DNA of 21,369 nt, taken from positions 1-21,369 of IMG/VR virus record IMGVR_UViG_3300000117_000335. The stretch is one strand, 5' to 3'. The stretch is from a virus. The notes under the pieces were generated by a model. It saw nothing but the letters and a program-made list of their open reading frames with translations. It made no database searches and was not told the DNA's origin. The translations under genes were made by a program, and so were the position numbers. Of this stretch, positions 7,495-12,778 are shown piece by piece; position 1 is the stretch's first letter; every line of letters begins with the position of its first letter.

Positions 7495-8790
7495 TTATAA
7501 AATTTTATAATCTGATATTGCATTAGGAAATCTTTTACTAATATTTTCTTGATTTGGCAACTCATCAATTGCAATTGCCATATATCTAAACGCATCGTTA
7601 GCATGAGAACTCCAATCGTGGATTGGCTTGTTTGAGAACATTCTCATCTTTTCATTATACTTTCTGTGATAATGTCTAAGCGCATCTACTAATGGTCGAC
7701 AGTTCTCAAGATCAATATAAACTCTAGGAAATATCATTTTTGCAGCATGAATACCGTCTTCTAATGGTAATTTTGGTAAAATTCTAAAATTTATACCTAA
7801 TTGGTAAGCAACCTCGCGCCTTGTTTTACCCAGGCTAAATTCAGTAACTTCAATATCATGCGGTGCATAATGATGCTCATAAACATAATCTTTTTGTTTT
7901 ATGATGTTTACATAATGCGGCAAGCCTTCTCGATTGTTTTCATAGTAATCAATTATTCTAACGGTGTTACCTAATTGTTGAAAAAATATAATAGCGGTAC
8001 TATCTCCAACCCCTATATCCCATGCGGTATTAACTGGAAGCGCAGGGTCATATTCAATTCTAGTTATCCTACCTTTATCTTCTGCTTGCTTGACCAGATT
8101 GCCGTATATTGAACCCTCGATGTTGGCAATCCAATCACACTCAAATTCTTGTTTATATTTAGCTTCACCCATTTGAGCTAAGGCAGCATCCAATTCTTCC
8201 TGGTCAATAATTTTAGTTTTAGATACTGGAGCTGTAAATGCTAACCACTTCTCATCTTTAACTGCATGTTGGTAAATTTCATAAAAAAAATTTTGCATGC
8301 CAGCAGGAGTACCAATAAAATAACAAAACCCTTTACGATCTGATAATGCAGGTCTCAAAATTTCATTCCAAAGTTTAGGGTCTACTTGCGCTGTCTCGTC
8401 TATACACACCCCGTCTAAGAATATACCCCTTATGCTTTCTGCGTTCTCAGAAGACAATAATGTTATACGAGAACCATTAGGTAAATCGCATCTAAGTTCT
8501 GTTTCGTTATATCTTGTGCCAGGTATCTGAGCAGTAAATTGTTTGATGTAGTCCCATGCGATGGACTTGGCTTGCTTATACGTCGGCGCTACGTATGCAA
8601 ATCTTGGGTTTGGCAACGGGTGCATAAGAGCTGCTTTTATTAAATGATTTAAAATACAAACCGTCTTACCAAATCTTCGGTGGCAGTTAAGGACCGCGAA
8701 CCTGTGCTTGTCTAGCAAGTCGTGAAGTTCTTGTTGTTGGGGTCTAGGTGTATATAATTCTATGTGCATTAATGTATCGTTGGTACGCAA
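7495..8790 (-). CDS. Terminase large subunit (packaging ATPase/nuclease)
   Basis: The 431-residue protein has a full terminase motor. Walker A is CHRRFGKT (residues 36-43), Walker B ends VCIDE (128-132), and the coupling motif is YFIGTPAG (157-164). The C-terminal RNase H-like nuclease has the expected acidic residues at D258 (NTAWDIG), D312 (YAPHD) and D399 (HDWSSHANDAFRY). It translocates DNA into the prohead and cuts the concatemer. The ATG at 8790 gives this length. An in-frame ATG at 8769 (residue 8, MHIELYTPRP) forms a TAATG junction with the stop of the upstream gene and may be the real start, because family members usually begin just before the 'Y.PrpxQ' block. Neither start has a clear ribosome-binding site. 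Confidence 0.95.
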   Translation of the reverse strand: MRTNDTLMHIELYTPRPQQQELHDLLDKHRFAVLNCHRRFGKTVCILNHLIKAALMHPLPNPRFAYVAPTYKQAKSIAWDYIKQFTAQIPGTRYNETELRCDLPNGSRITLLSSENAESIRGIFLDGVCIDETAQVDPKLWNEILRPALSDRKGFCYFIGTPAGMQNFFYEIYQHAVKDEKWLAFTAPVSKTKIIDQEELDAALAQMGEAKYKQEFECDWIANIEGSIYGNLVKQAEDKGRITRIEYDPALPVNTAWDIGVGDSTAIIFFQQLGNTVRIIDYYENNREGLPHYVNIIKQKDYVYEHHYAPHDIEVTEFSLGKTRREVAYQLGINFRILPKLPLEDGIHAAKMIFPRVYIDLENCRPLVDALRHYHRKYNEKMRMFSNKPIHDWSSHANDAFRYMAIAIDELPNQENISKRFPNAISDYKIL

Positions 8791-8972
8791 TCAAATAAAC
8801 TGCTTGCGGTTTCATAATTCATGCCAGATTTGCTTAACATATAACTTGCAAAAGCTTCTGCAACATCAGAGTTTTCAAAACCATGAACATGTATAACTAG
8901 ACTATTAGTTTCTTTGTCTACAAATGCAAGTGTTGTTAAAGGGTCTTTTATTTTAGGTTTCTTTTTTTTCAT
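8769..8972 (-). CDS. Small hypothetical protein upstream of TerL
   Basis: The 67-residue protein starts MKKKKPKIKDPLTTLAFVDK and contains LVIHVHGFENSDVAEAFASY, a compact alpha/beta pattern with a helix ending in MLSKSGM. I do not recognise the family. Its stop overlaps the possible internal TerL start as TAATG, so it is probably the first cistron of the packaging/head operon and may feed ribosomes to TerL. No cysteines, membrane segment or catalytic motif are seen. It follows the 268-base repeat-rich gap. Confidence 0.6.
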   Translation of the reverse strand: MKKKKPKIKDPLTTLAFVDKETNSLVIHVHGFENSDVAEAFASYMLSKSGMNYETASSLFDCVPTIH

Positions 8973-9226
8973 AGTCTTTGTCTCTGTGTGTCTGTGTCAA
9001 AGTCCGAATATATATATATATTACAAACTGCGACCAGTTTAGCGGGTATAGTGGCATTTTTACAACACAATGTTGCATTTTTACATGCTATTAGTTGTGT
9101 CTCAGATATTAAACCCGCGATAATCTTTATAATATCTTAACTTTAATTGTTTACTTGTGTCTTGGTTGTGTGTTCTTCTTTTGTTCGTACTCCATAACAC
9201 ACGCGCGAGACTCTGTCTTCTCTAAC
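8973..9226. other. Largest intergenic region, with direct and inverted repeats
   Basis: No coding frame of note is present here. It holds, in plus-strand order, a TG-rich stretch (8976-8990), an AT run (9009-9021), an inverted repeat GCGGGT/ACCCGC (9042-9047 with 9113-9118) enclosing about 65 bases, an 11-base direct repeat inside that, and an inverted repeat GTGTGTT/AACACAC (9168-9174 with 9196-9202). On the minus strand, an A/T-rich TATTATAAA lies at about 9127-9135 as a weak -10 candidate for the packaging operon, without a good -35. A packaging site, the operon promoter region, or both, is the most natural reading for such a region just upstream of terminase. Confidence 0.5.
9054..9085 (+). 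repeat. 11-bp direct repeat with 21-bp period
   Basis: GCATTTTTACA occurs at 9054-9064 and again at 9075-9085. The start-to-start distance is 21 bp, two turns of B-form DNA, so both copies face the same side of the helix. Between them the hairpin CAACA-CAA-TGTTG is partly overlapped. I see no further copies elsewhere in the window by eye. The arrangement suggests a pair of protein-binding sites, for example for TerS, a regulator or an integrase arm domain; which of these is not decided by the sequence. Confidence 0.6.
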
Positions 9227-9257
9227 AAAAAAACCAACAATCAAGCCTTCTTGTTAT
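9227..9257 (-). terminator. Probable intrinsic terminator after the DUF6321-like gene
   Basis: On the minus strand the last codons of the 89-aa gene form AACAAG-AAGG-CTTG(A)TT, a short stem with one bulge. GTTGG and then seven T residues (9233-9227) follow. The stem is weak, but the T tract is the longest following any stem in this stretch and lies at the start of the large gap. It would end transcripts coming from the TerS side before the packaging operon. Confidence 0.4.
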
Positions 9258-9510
9258 TAGCAGCAAACTTGGCTGCAGCTTCTTTACTACCAAACCCCCA
9301 CTTCTTTAAAGCCAGCGCCAGGCGCGTTGGCTCTCCTTTATCATTCTTCATTGGTCCCTTCATCCCAGCAAACCTAGCTGCAAAGCTTACTCGTCTAGGG
9401 TTCTTACCAGATTTAACTGGTGGCTTGAGATTACTTCCTTCCTTACGTTTAAAATATTCTCTACCTTTTTCAGTTAGTCCGCCTGTTTCTGATTTATGTT
9501 CTTTTCTCAT
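9241..9510 (-). CDS. DUF6321-like small basic phage protein
   Basis: The 89-residue basic protein reads MRKEHKSETGGLTEKGREYF, then KRKEGSNLKPPVKSGKNPRR, VSFAARFAGMKGPMKNDKGE and PTRLALALKKWGF. The 'GGLtekGR.yf.rkeGsnLkppV' and 'GPMkdekGkpTRLaLaLkaWGf' blocks match a family of small basic proteins widespread in marine podoviruses and myoviruses (DUF6321, named from memory). Function is unknown, but the charge suggests nucleic-acid binding. It follows the 48-aa gene with no intervening base (stop then ATG), so the two form one transcript. Confidence 0.7.
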   Translation of the reverse strand: MRKEHKSETGGLTEKGREYFKRKEGSNLKPPVKSGKNPRRVSFAARFAGMKGPMKNDKGEPTRLALALKKWGFGSKEAAAKFAANNKKA

Positions 9511-9657
9511 TTACTTTCTCTTAGCAGTTTTAGCAGCTCTTTTAAATTGTTTTCTAGTTGGTGCGCCTTTAGTTCCAGGCTTTCTCATTCTCTCACCAGA
9601 GCCAGCTTTTATTCTAGCTCTCTTAGCATGAATATTTGCATAAAGACCTTTTTTCAT
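9511..9657 (-). CDS. Conserved 48-aa basic phage protein (KKGLYANIHAKR family)
   Basis: This short frame encodes MKKGLYANIHAKRARIKAGS, followed by GERMRKPGTKGAPT and a Lys/Arg-rich helix, 48 residues in total. The 'GLYaNIhaKR.Ri.aGSGE+MRkPGskGAPt' sequence is one of the most recurrent small proteins of marine T7-like and T4-like phages. Its function is unknown. A good ribosome-binding site (AAAGGGA) lies 5-8 bases before the ATG at 9657. The stop abuts the next ATG. It is divergent from the plus-strand gene at 9773 and shares its promoter/operator region. Confidence 0.82.
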   Translation of the reverse strand: MKKGLYANIHAKRARIKAGSGERMRKPGTKGAPTRKQFKRAAKTAKRK

Positions 9658-9715
9658 AATTTCCCTTTGTTTTATTTTGTAACATTTATTTATTAATTAT
9701 TTTAACAATCAATGA

Positions 9716-9730
9716 TTGACATTTTGTCAA
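9716..9730. promoter_or_regulatory. Operator 1: palindrome TTGAC-N5-GTCAA
   Basis: TTGACATTTTGTCAA is a perfect inverted repeat (six-base arms, three-base centre) lying over the -35 element of the promoter for the 187-aa gene. An overlapping 11-bp palindrome TCAATGATTGA (9709-9719) extends it on the left. The same TTGAC-N5-GTCAA pattern recurs at 15713-15727 and, with one arm altered, at 12679-12693. The likely ligand is the small HTH repressor encoded at 12457-12657, but this is inference. Confidence 0.65.
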
Positions 9731-9743
9731 AAATAACTAGATT
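9716..9743 (+). promoter_or_regulatory. Putative sigma70-type promoter for the 187-aa gene
   Basis: A perfect -35 hexamer TTGACA (9716-9721) is followed after 16 bp by TAGATT (9738-9743), matching four of six -10 positions. About 25 bases further on is the ribosome-binding site GGAGA in front of the ATG at 9773. The -35 is the left arm of a palindrome, so occupancy there would block the promoter. On the minus strand the same palindrome also supplies TTGACA, but the nearest good -10 (TAAAAT) is 20 bp away. Confidence 0.55.
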
Positions 9744-9772
9744 AAGATTATAACTAATAACGGAGAAAATCA

Positions 9773-10336
9773 ATGATTAAATCTTACATTTACAACAAAG
9801 ACAGCTTCGAAAATTCTGTTGAAGTTGATAACTACCCTTGGGGTTTTAAATTAAAAACTAAAAGACGTTATTGGGTAGAAACTACAAAACACGGAGACAG
9901 AGATGTTGTTTGTACTTTAAACCCTAAAACTAACAAATGGTGTAAACCTAAAAAATCTACTTATGATGCTGTCAGCCTTTTATACATCGCAGACAATGGA
10001 CATGTTAAGTTTACTGGTATTGGTAAACACGCAACTACAGAACAAGTAGAGGAATCTTTAAAAACTATAGACTACAATAAATTGTCAGATTTACAGAAAA
10101 AACAAATCTGTAATATTAAAGCAATTAACCACGTTATGAGTAAAGTAACTTGGACAGTAGAAAAAAGAGGTGAATACAATCTTTCAGACCCTGCAGACTT
10201 AGCAAGAATGAAAGCAGACGCAAACTCACCAGAGACAAAAGCTAGAGAAGAAGAACAAAAAAAGATTAATAATCAAATCAATCTAGCTATCGCGCATAAC
10301 ATTAACGCGTGTTACAAAAAAAATAATTTAGTCTAA
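9773..10336 (+). CDS. Isolated 187-aa protein of unknown function under its own operator
   Basis: The protein has 187 residues and begins MIKSYIYNKDSFENSVEVDN. It then has WGFKLKTKRRYWVETTKHGD and LNPKTNKWCKPKKSTYDAVS, a beta-rich domain with many Lys and aromatic residues. From residue 85 or so it becomes helical, ending in a charged coiled-coil-like tail (REEEQKKINNQINLAIAHNI). I cannot name a family, and there is no signal peptide or membrane segment. It is the only plus-strand gene between 1 and 12.7 kb, has its own promoter with a palindromic operator and a clear GGAGA ribosome-binding site 8 bases before the ATG. Its stop overlaps the TerS stop (CTAA). The arrangement resembles a moron or an early antirepressor-type gene; both are inference. 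Confidence 0.8.
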   Translation: MIKSYIYNKDSFENSVEVDNYPWGFKLKTKRRYWVETTKHGDRDVVCTLNPKTNKWCKPKKSTYDAVSLLYIADNGHVKFTGIGKHATTEQVEESLKTIDYNKLSDLQKKQICNIKAINHVMSKVTWTVEKRGEYNLSDPADLARMKADANSPETKAREEEQKKINNQINLAIAHNINACYKKNNLV

Positions 10337-10728
10337 CCCTCAATTACCTCGGGAGCCTTTTCTGGCTCCTGGGGTCTTCCCCAAGAAATAGTAATTTTAT
10401 TATCCGATTTAACTTCCTGTTTAACCTTATCTCCAAAAATACCACTAGCTAACTTAGATGCTAACCATCTCGCGTGGTGCGCTAGTTCTCTAGTCTGTTG
10501 AAAATACTTAGGGTCTTGAGGTTTACTTAGCATCTCATGTATTTGGTCAAGAATAGTGAACGTTCCAACTTCTCTTGCTTTCATAATTTGCTTATGAAAC
10601 TTATCATCATCACGCATTTTACGATAAACCACAGACAATGAAGGATAGTTTTTATCCTTACAAATTTCAGTTAAGGTTTTACCGTTTTCAAGCTTCTCTA
10701 TAATATTTTCTATTTTTTCTAATTGCAT
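10333..10728 (-). CDS. Terminase small subunit-like protein
   Basis: The 131-residue protein has an N-terminal HTH (residues about 10-45: KLENGKTLTEICKDKNYPSL, then SVVYRKMRDDDKFHKQI). A helix MKAREVGTFTILDQIHEMLS follows, and then the conserved block LAHHARWLASKLASGIFGDK. The sequence 'ltdIC.d...Ps...vyrw...d..F...i..AReig' followed by 'ar.Wlask..p..fGdKv' is the standard form of podovirus TerS-like proteins. It would recognise the packaging site and load TerL. The tail is Pro/Glu-rich. Unusually, it is separated from TerL by about 1.5 kb, including a plus-strand gene. Confidence 0.82.
   Translation of the reverse strand: MQLEKIENIIEKLENGKTLTEICKDKNYPSLSVVYRKMRDDDKFHKQIMKAREVGTFTILDQIHEMLSKPQDPKYFQQTRELAHHARWLASKLASGIFGDKVKQEVKSDNKITISWGRPQEPEKAPEVIEG
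10352..10382. other. Two tandem GC-rich hairpins at the convergent gene ends
   Basis: GGAGCC-TTTTCT-GGCTCC (10352-10369) is followed one base later by GGGG-TCTT-CCCC (10371-10382). Both stems are perfect and stand out from the AT-rich surroundings. They lie in the last codons of TerS (minus) and just past the stop of the 187-aa gene (plus), so each strand would place a double hairpin near a 3' end. There is no T tract, so factor-independent termination is doubtful. Blocking of convergent transcription or 3'-end protection is plausible. Confidence 0.4.
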
Positions 10729-10948
10729 TTAAAATGTACTCATCTGTTTTGTTTTTATATTGTGGTAAGTTTTTTAGAGATTTCAACTGTCCTTCAATTG
10801 AAGTAGGACCAGTAGACATCCCTGCATGATACTTACAGCGGTAATGACCTGTTTTCATCAGATTACCTTTACACCTGCAGCGCACCGTAAACTTAGAACC
10901 CCTGGTGTAACTTTCACATTGCTTTAGTAGTTTGTTACGACCAGGCAT
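10688..10948 (-). CDS. HGG-type zinc-ribbon-like protein upstream of TerS
   Basis: The 86-residue protein has a Cys-rich first half (C11, then CRCKGN and YRCKYHAG), followed by MSTGPTSIEGQLKSLKNLPQ. This matches the short proteins with 'C+.....+C++HGG.StGP.t.eGk.ri' that often precede terminase small subunits in proteobacterial phages. Here the second Gly is replaced (HAG). Four Cys and one or two His could bind a metal. The reading frame overlaps the TerS start by 41 bases, consistent with coupled expression. The exact function is unknown; a DNA-binding or packaging accessory role is inference. Confidence 0.68.
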   Translation of the reverse strand: MPGRNKLLKQCESYTRGSKFTVRCRCKGNLMKTGHYRCKYHAGMSTGPTSIEGQLKSLKNLPQYKNKTDEYILNAIRKNRKYYREA

Positions 10949-10998
10949 ACCACATATAGTAAATCATTTTTATTGTAAAATTTAAAGTTTAGCAAGCA

Positions 10999-11553
10999 TT
11001 AGGCTAATTTTTTAGTTTTTTTTTTAATCTCCCCGTTTAACCTATTCTTAGTATATTCAAAACCATCGGAGCCACGGAATTGATCGAGCAAACCTTCCGA
11101 TGCGTAAAACTTTAATTTAATACCTTGAAACTCAATATCCTTATTCTGGCTTGGCAGGAAGGGTGTATTCTGAGAATAGTTATTTCTATAATTATAATTA
11201 CTATATGGTTTAATTACTTTGGTTTTATTAATACTTATAATATTTGATAACTCAGAGTTATAAAATTTGATAACTCTCGAATTAGTAAGTAAATTCTCAT
11301 GTAATGGCAGCTTATATTCTAGTGTAGATTGTCTTCGTCTAGTCTGGATAATATTAAGCTTTTTTAGTCTGGCAATGGAACGGTAAACCGTAAGTTTAGA
11401 CAACCCGACCCTGTCTGCTATCGTCTGAACTCTAGGATAACAAACCTTAGTTTTACGATTATAAAAACTAACCAAACCAAAATAAACCAACTTATCCGAT
11501 GGGGTAAGCTTAGAGCTTTTTAATATGCTTTCATCCGCTACAAAGAAACTCAA
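10999..11553 (-). CDS. Winged-HTH replication-initiator-like protein
   Basis: The N-terminal domain reads KLTPSDKLVYFGLVSFYNRK, then CYPRVQTIADRVGLSKLTVY and RSIARLKKLNIIQTRR. This is the HTH_36-type winged helix found in phage replication proteins (O/DnaD-like) and some plasmid initiators. The middle is Asn/Tyr-rich and low in complexity (about residues 115-140), and the C-terminus is Lys-rich. No helicase or polymerase motif is visible. I chose the TTG at 11553 (184 residues) because a GGAGG lies 7 bases before it; a GTG at 11577 is possible but less well placed. The TTG overlaps the upstream stop (TTGA). It is the best candidate for a replication initiator, since no DNA polymerase is present. 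Confidence 0.68.
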   Translation of the reverse strand: MSFFVADESILKSSKLTPSDKLVYFGLVSFYNRKTKVCYPRVQTIADRVGLSKLTVYRSIARLKKLNIIQTRRRQSTLEYKLPLHENLLTNSRVIKFYNSELSNIISINKTKVIKPYSNYNYRNNYSQNTPFLPSQNKDIEFQGIKLKFYASEGLLDQFRGSDGFEYTKNRLNGEIKKKTKKLA

Positions 11554-11942
11554 AACGGTACCTCCGCTAAAACACACTCATTGCTGTGCCTCTCCTGCAG
11601 TATTTTTAGCATCTTTATAAATTCTAGGGGTTCCATGACCCTCAGCTCACTTTCGGCAGGTGTGAGCTTCTTAATGCGAAATTGGGTTACTTCATAGTGA
11701 GCTAAACCAGGGGTATAAAAAACCAGGAATGATGGTACTTTACAAGCTCTTGCAATTTTCTCAGTAACTGTGGTAGTTTTATAAGTTTGTCCTTTATCAA
11801 CCGCGGTCTCAAACATAGCTAGCGGCTCCTGGCACTTTTTACAAATCTCAATAAAATCCAGGTCCAATCCTGCCAGACCATCGAACTTTCTATGGTACTC
11901 GCTGAAGTGATCTCCTATATTAAAATAATTATATCTCGCCAT
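11550..11942 (-). CDS. Conserved phage protein, possible PD-(D/E)XK-type nuclease
   Basis: The 130-residue protein begins MARYNYFNIGDHFSEYHRKF and has a conserved core: D27/D29 and E32 near CKKC, then CQEPLAMFETAVDKGQTYKT and VTEKIARACKVPSFLVFYTP. I recognise this as a small protein recurring in podoviruses and siphoviruses with the pattern 'D.d.iE.C..C.epLal.E.a.d.Gq..K.t..t..lA...g.pa.lvlY'. Spacing of E45, D49, Q52 and K55 followed by a helix and a hydrophobic strand fits a minimal restriction-endonuclease-like fold. The CxxC may bind metal. The nuclease role is inference. It lies between two overlapping neighbours in the TerS/replication cluster. Confidence 0.6.
   Translation of the reverse strand: MARYNYFNIGDHFSEYHRKFDGLAGLDLDFIEICKKCQEPLAMFETAVDKGQTYKTTTVTEKIARACKVPSFLVFYTPGLAHYEVTQFRIKKLTPAESELRVMEPLEFIKMLKILQERHSNECVLAEVPF
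11561..11565 (-). promoter_or_regulatory. Ribosome-binding site GGAGG that decides a TTG start
   Basis: GGAGG on the minus strand lies 7 bases before TTG (11553-11551). It falls inside the last codons of the upstream gene, whose TGA overlaps the TTG. This supports a non-ATG start for the winged-HTH gene. Confidence 0.6.
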
Positions 11943-12117
11943 TTTTTCCTGGTATTCCTTTAATTAAACAATAATGCTCGCCACAATAATAGTTGTTATC
12001 CTCAATTATTACAGCAATCTTATCGCACTTAACGCACTTAGAGACCTTTTTCTCTGAGGTTGTTAAGCTTTCCGTTGATTTTGTTTGTAAGTTCGTCAAT
12101 TGCCTTATCCTTTGCAT
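11929..12117 (-). CDS. Small zinc-ribbon-like protein
   Basis: The protein has about 62 residues. The C-terminal half has CVKC, then DNNYYCGEHYC, a CxxC...CxxHxxC arrangement typical of a single zinc ribbon. It overlaps the end of the upstream coiled-coil gene by about 80 bases in another frame, and its stop overlaps the following ATG by 14 bases. The start is uncertain: the ATG at 12117 lacks a ribosome-binding site, while a TTG seven codons into the frame has AGGA 8-9 bases upstream. Only the zinc-binding part is secure. Confidence 0.5.
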   Translation of the reverse strand: MQRIRQLTNLQTKSTESLTTSEKKVSKCVKCDKIAVIIEDNNYYCGEHYCLIKGIPGKNGEI

Positions 12118-12226
12118 CAATAATTTTTTTTAATTCATTAGCTTCATGCTCATTGATTAGAACCTTAACTTCTAAATCTTTTTTTTCTTTTTTTTCAAGT
12201 TCAGTTTTTAGTTTGTTTATGCTCAT
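12038..12226 (-). CDS. Small coiled-coil protein
   Basis: This 62-residue, highly charged protein begins MSINKLKTELEKKEKKDLEV and continues as heptad-like helix (LINEHEANELKKIIDAKDKA). It is predicted to be one long coiled coil. No family is recognised. It overlaps the preceding 88-aa gene by 26 bases and carries a good AGGAG-like ribosome-binding site (GGAGGTAC) about 7 bases before the ATG. It may act as an oligomerising adaptor; nothing further can be said. Confidence 0.6.
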   Translation of the reverse strand: MSINKLKTELEKKEKKDLEVKVLINEHEANELKKIIDAKDKAIDELTNKINGKLNNLREKGL

Positions 12227-12467
12227 AAAGTACCTCCACTTTTTTTATAACCGAATTAGGTATAACATTCCTATTACCGACTTCTGTCCCGTCTGCATCG
12301 GTCGACCAATCAGAGCAAATGATTGTATTTTTTTTATTCTTTTCGATTATAAAACCTGCACTATAACAAATCGCAACATTATCTTTTTTTGCGGTCTCTA
12401 AATTTTTCCAATCACTAAAAGCGCAAATATCCTCCCAAGTGATTAGAACAAATTTTTTAAACTTCAT
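12201..12467 (-). CDS. Conserved small phage protein
   Basis: The 88-residue protein reads MKFKKFVLITWEDICAFSDW, then NVAICYSAGFIIEKNKKNTI, and ends with IPNSVIKKVEVLYEHKQTKN. The pattern 'v.W.Di...s.W......a......c.s.GfiI...k..iii......d......IPksvI..v..L' is familiar from many tailed phages as an uncharacterised protein near regulatory genes. It is probably a small all-beta fold. It follows the repressor gene (11-base overlap) on the minus strand and so belongs to the transcript that starts at the leaderless promoter. Confidence 0.65.
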   Translation of the reverse strand: MKFKKFVLITWEDICAFSDWKNLETAKKDNVAICYSAGFIIEKNKKNTIICSDWSTDADGTEVGNRNVIPNSVIKKVEVLYEHKQTKN

Positions 12468-12657
12468 AAAAATCTTTTATGGTAACTTTGTTTTTTGTAG
12501 CTGCCTTAATTTTATCTAGCATTTTAGGTCTAGGTATTCTAGAACCCGTACACCAACGATGAACGGTACTGGATGCGGTTTTACTTTGTAAACCAATGAG
12601 ATCAGCTAAACCTTTATAAGTTAATTTTTTTTTAATTCTAAATGTATTCAGTTGCAT
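12457..12657 (-). CDS. Small Cro/CI-like HTH repressor, probably leaderless mRNA
   Basis: Starting at the ATG of 12657 the protein has 66 residues. It opens MQLNTFRIKKKLTYKGLADL and continues IGLQSKTASSTVHRWCTGSR, then IPRPKMLDKIKAATKNKVTI. This is a compact XRE/Cro helix-turn-helix (residues about 12-40) with the 'P....l.kI..aT...Vt..dFy' ending seen in Cro- and YdaS-like repressors. The frame stays open upstream to 12735, but a -10 box (TATAAG, 12670-12665) sits only 7 bases before this ATG. That makes 12657 the natural start of a leaderless mRNA, as for lambda cI from PRM. An operator-like palindrome overlaps its -35. It is the best candidate for the phage repressor or Cro. Confidence 0.75.
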   Translation of the reverse strand: MQLNTFRIKKKLTYKGLADLIGLQSKTASSTVHRWCTGSRIPRPKMLDKIKAATKNKVTIKDFYEV

Positions 12658-12664
12658 AAATTTG

Positions 12665-12693
12665 CTTATAATTATTTTTTGACAAATTGGCAA
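12665..12693 (-). promoter_or_regulatory. Promoter of the HTH repressor gene (leaderless)
   Basis: On the minus strand TTGCCA (12693-12688) and TATAAG (12670-12665) are exactly 17 bp apart, each matching five of six consensus positions. Transcription should begin 6-8 bases past the -10, that is at or next to the ATG at 12657. No ribosome-binding site is possible in between. On the plus strand the same region supplies TTGACA (12679-12684), but its nearest -10 (TATATT, 12705-12710) is 20 bp away. Confidence 0.6.
12679..12693. promoter_or_regulatory. Operator 2: imperfect TTGAC-N5-GTCAA palindrome
   Basis: The plus strand reads TTGACAAATTGGCAA. One arm is the perfect TTGAC; the other is GGCAA instead of GTCAA. 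It overlaps the -35 of the repressor promoter, so binding would give autoregulation. Spacing and arm sequence are the same as in the two perfect sites at 9716 and 15713. Confidence 0.5.
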
Positions 12694-12778
12694 ACAAATT
12701 AAATTATATTCACTCAGCAAGCGAATATATTTCATTTATTGTTTACTGATAGTTTTCATTTGGTTATTAGTTTGTTCA

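Noticed and set aside
9042-9118. tRNA-like segment: 6-bp GCGGGT/ACCCGC ends 77 bases apart.
   Set aside because: There is no T-loop (TTCRA) and no D-arm or anticodon arm of the right shape. The inner sequence is occupied by the 11-bp direct repeats.
9155-9631. 158-codon plus-strand frame opposite the two small basic genes.
   Set aside because: The minus-strand proteins are recognised families with proper starts. This frame is a Leu/Ser-rich shadow.
12658-12735. Longer HTH repressor starting at 12735.
   Set aside because: The extension covers the promoter and operator, and the family's HTH begins right after the ATG at 12657.
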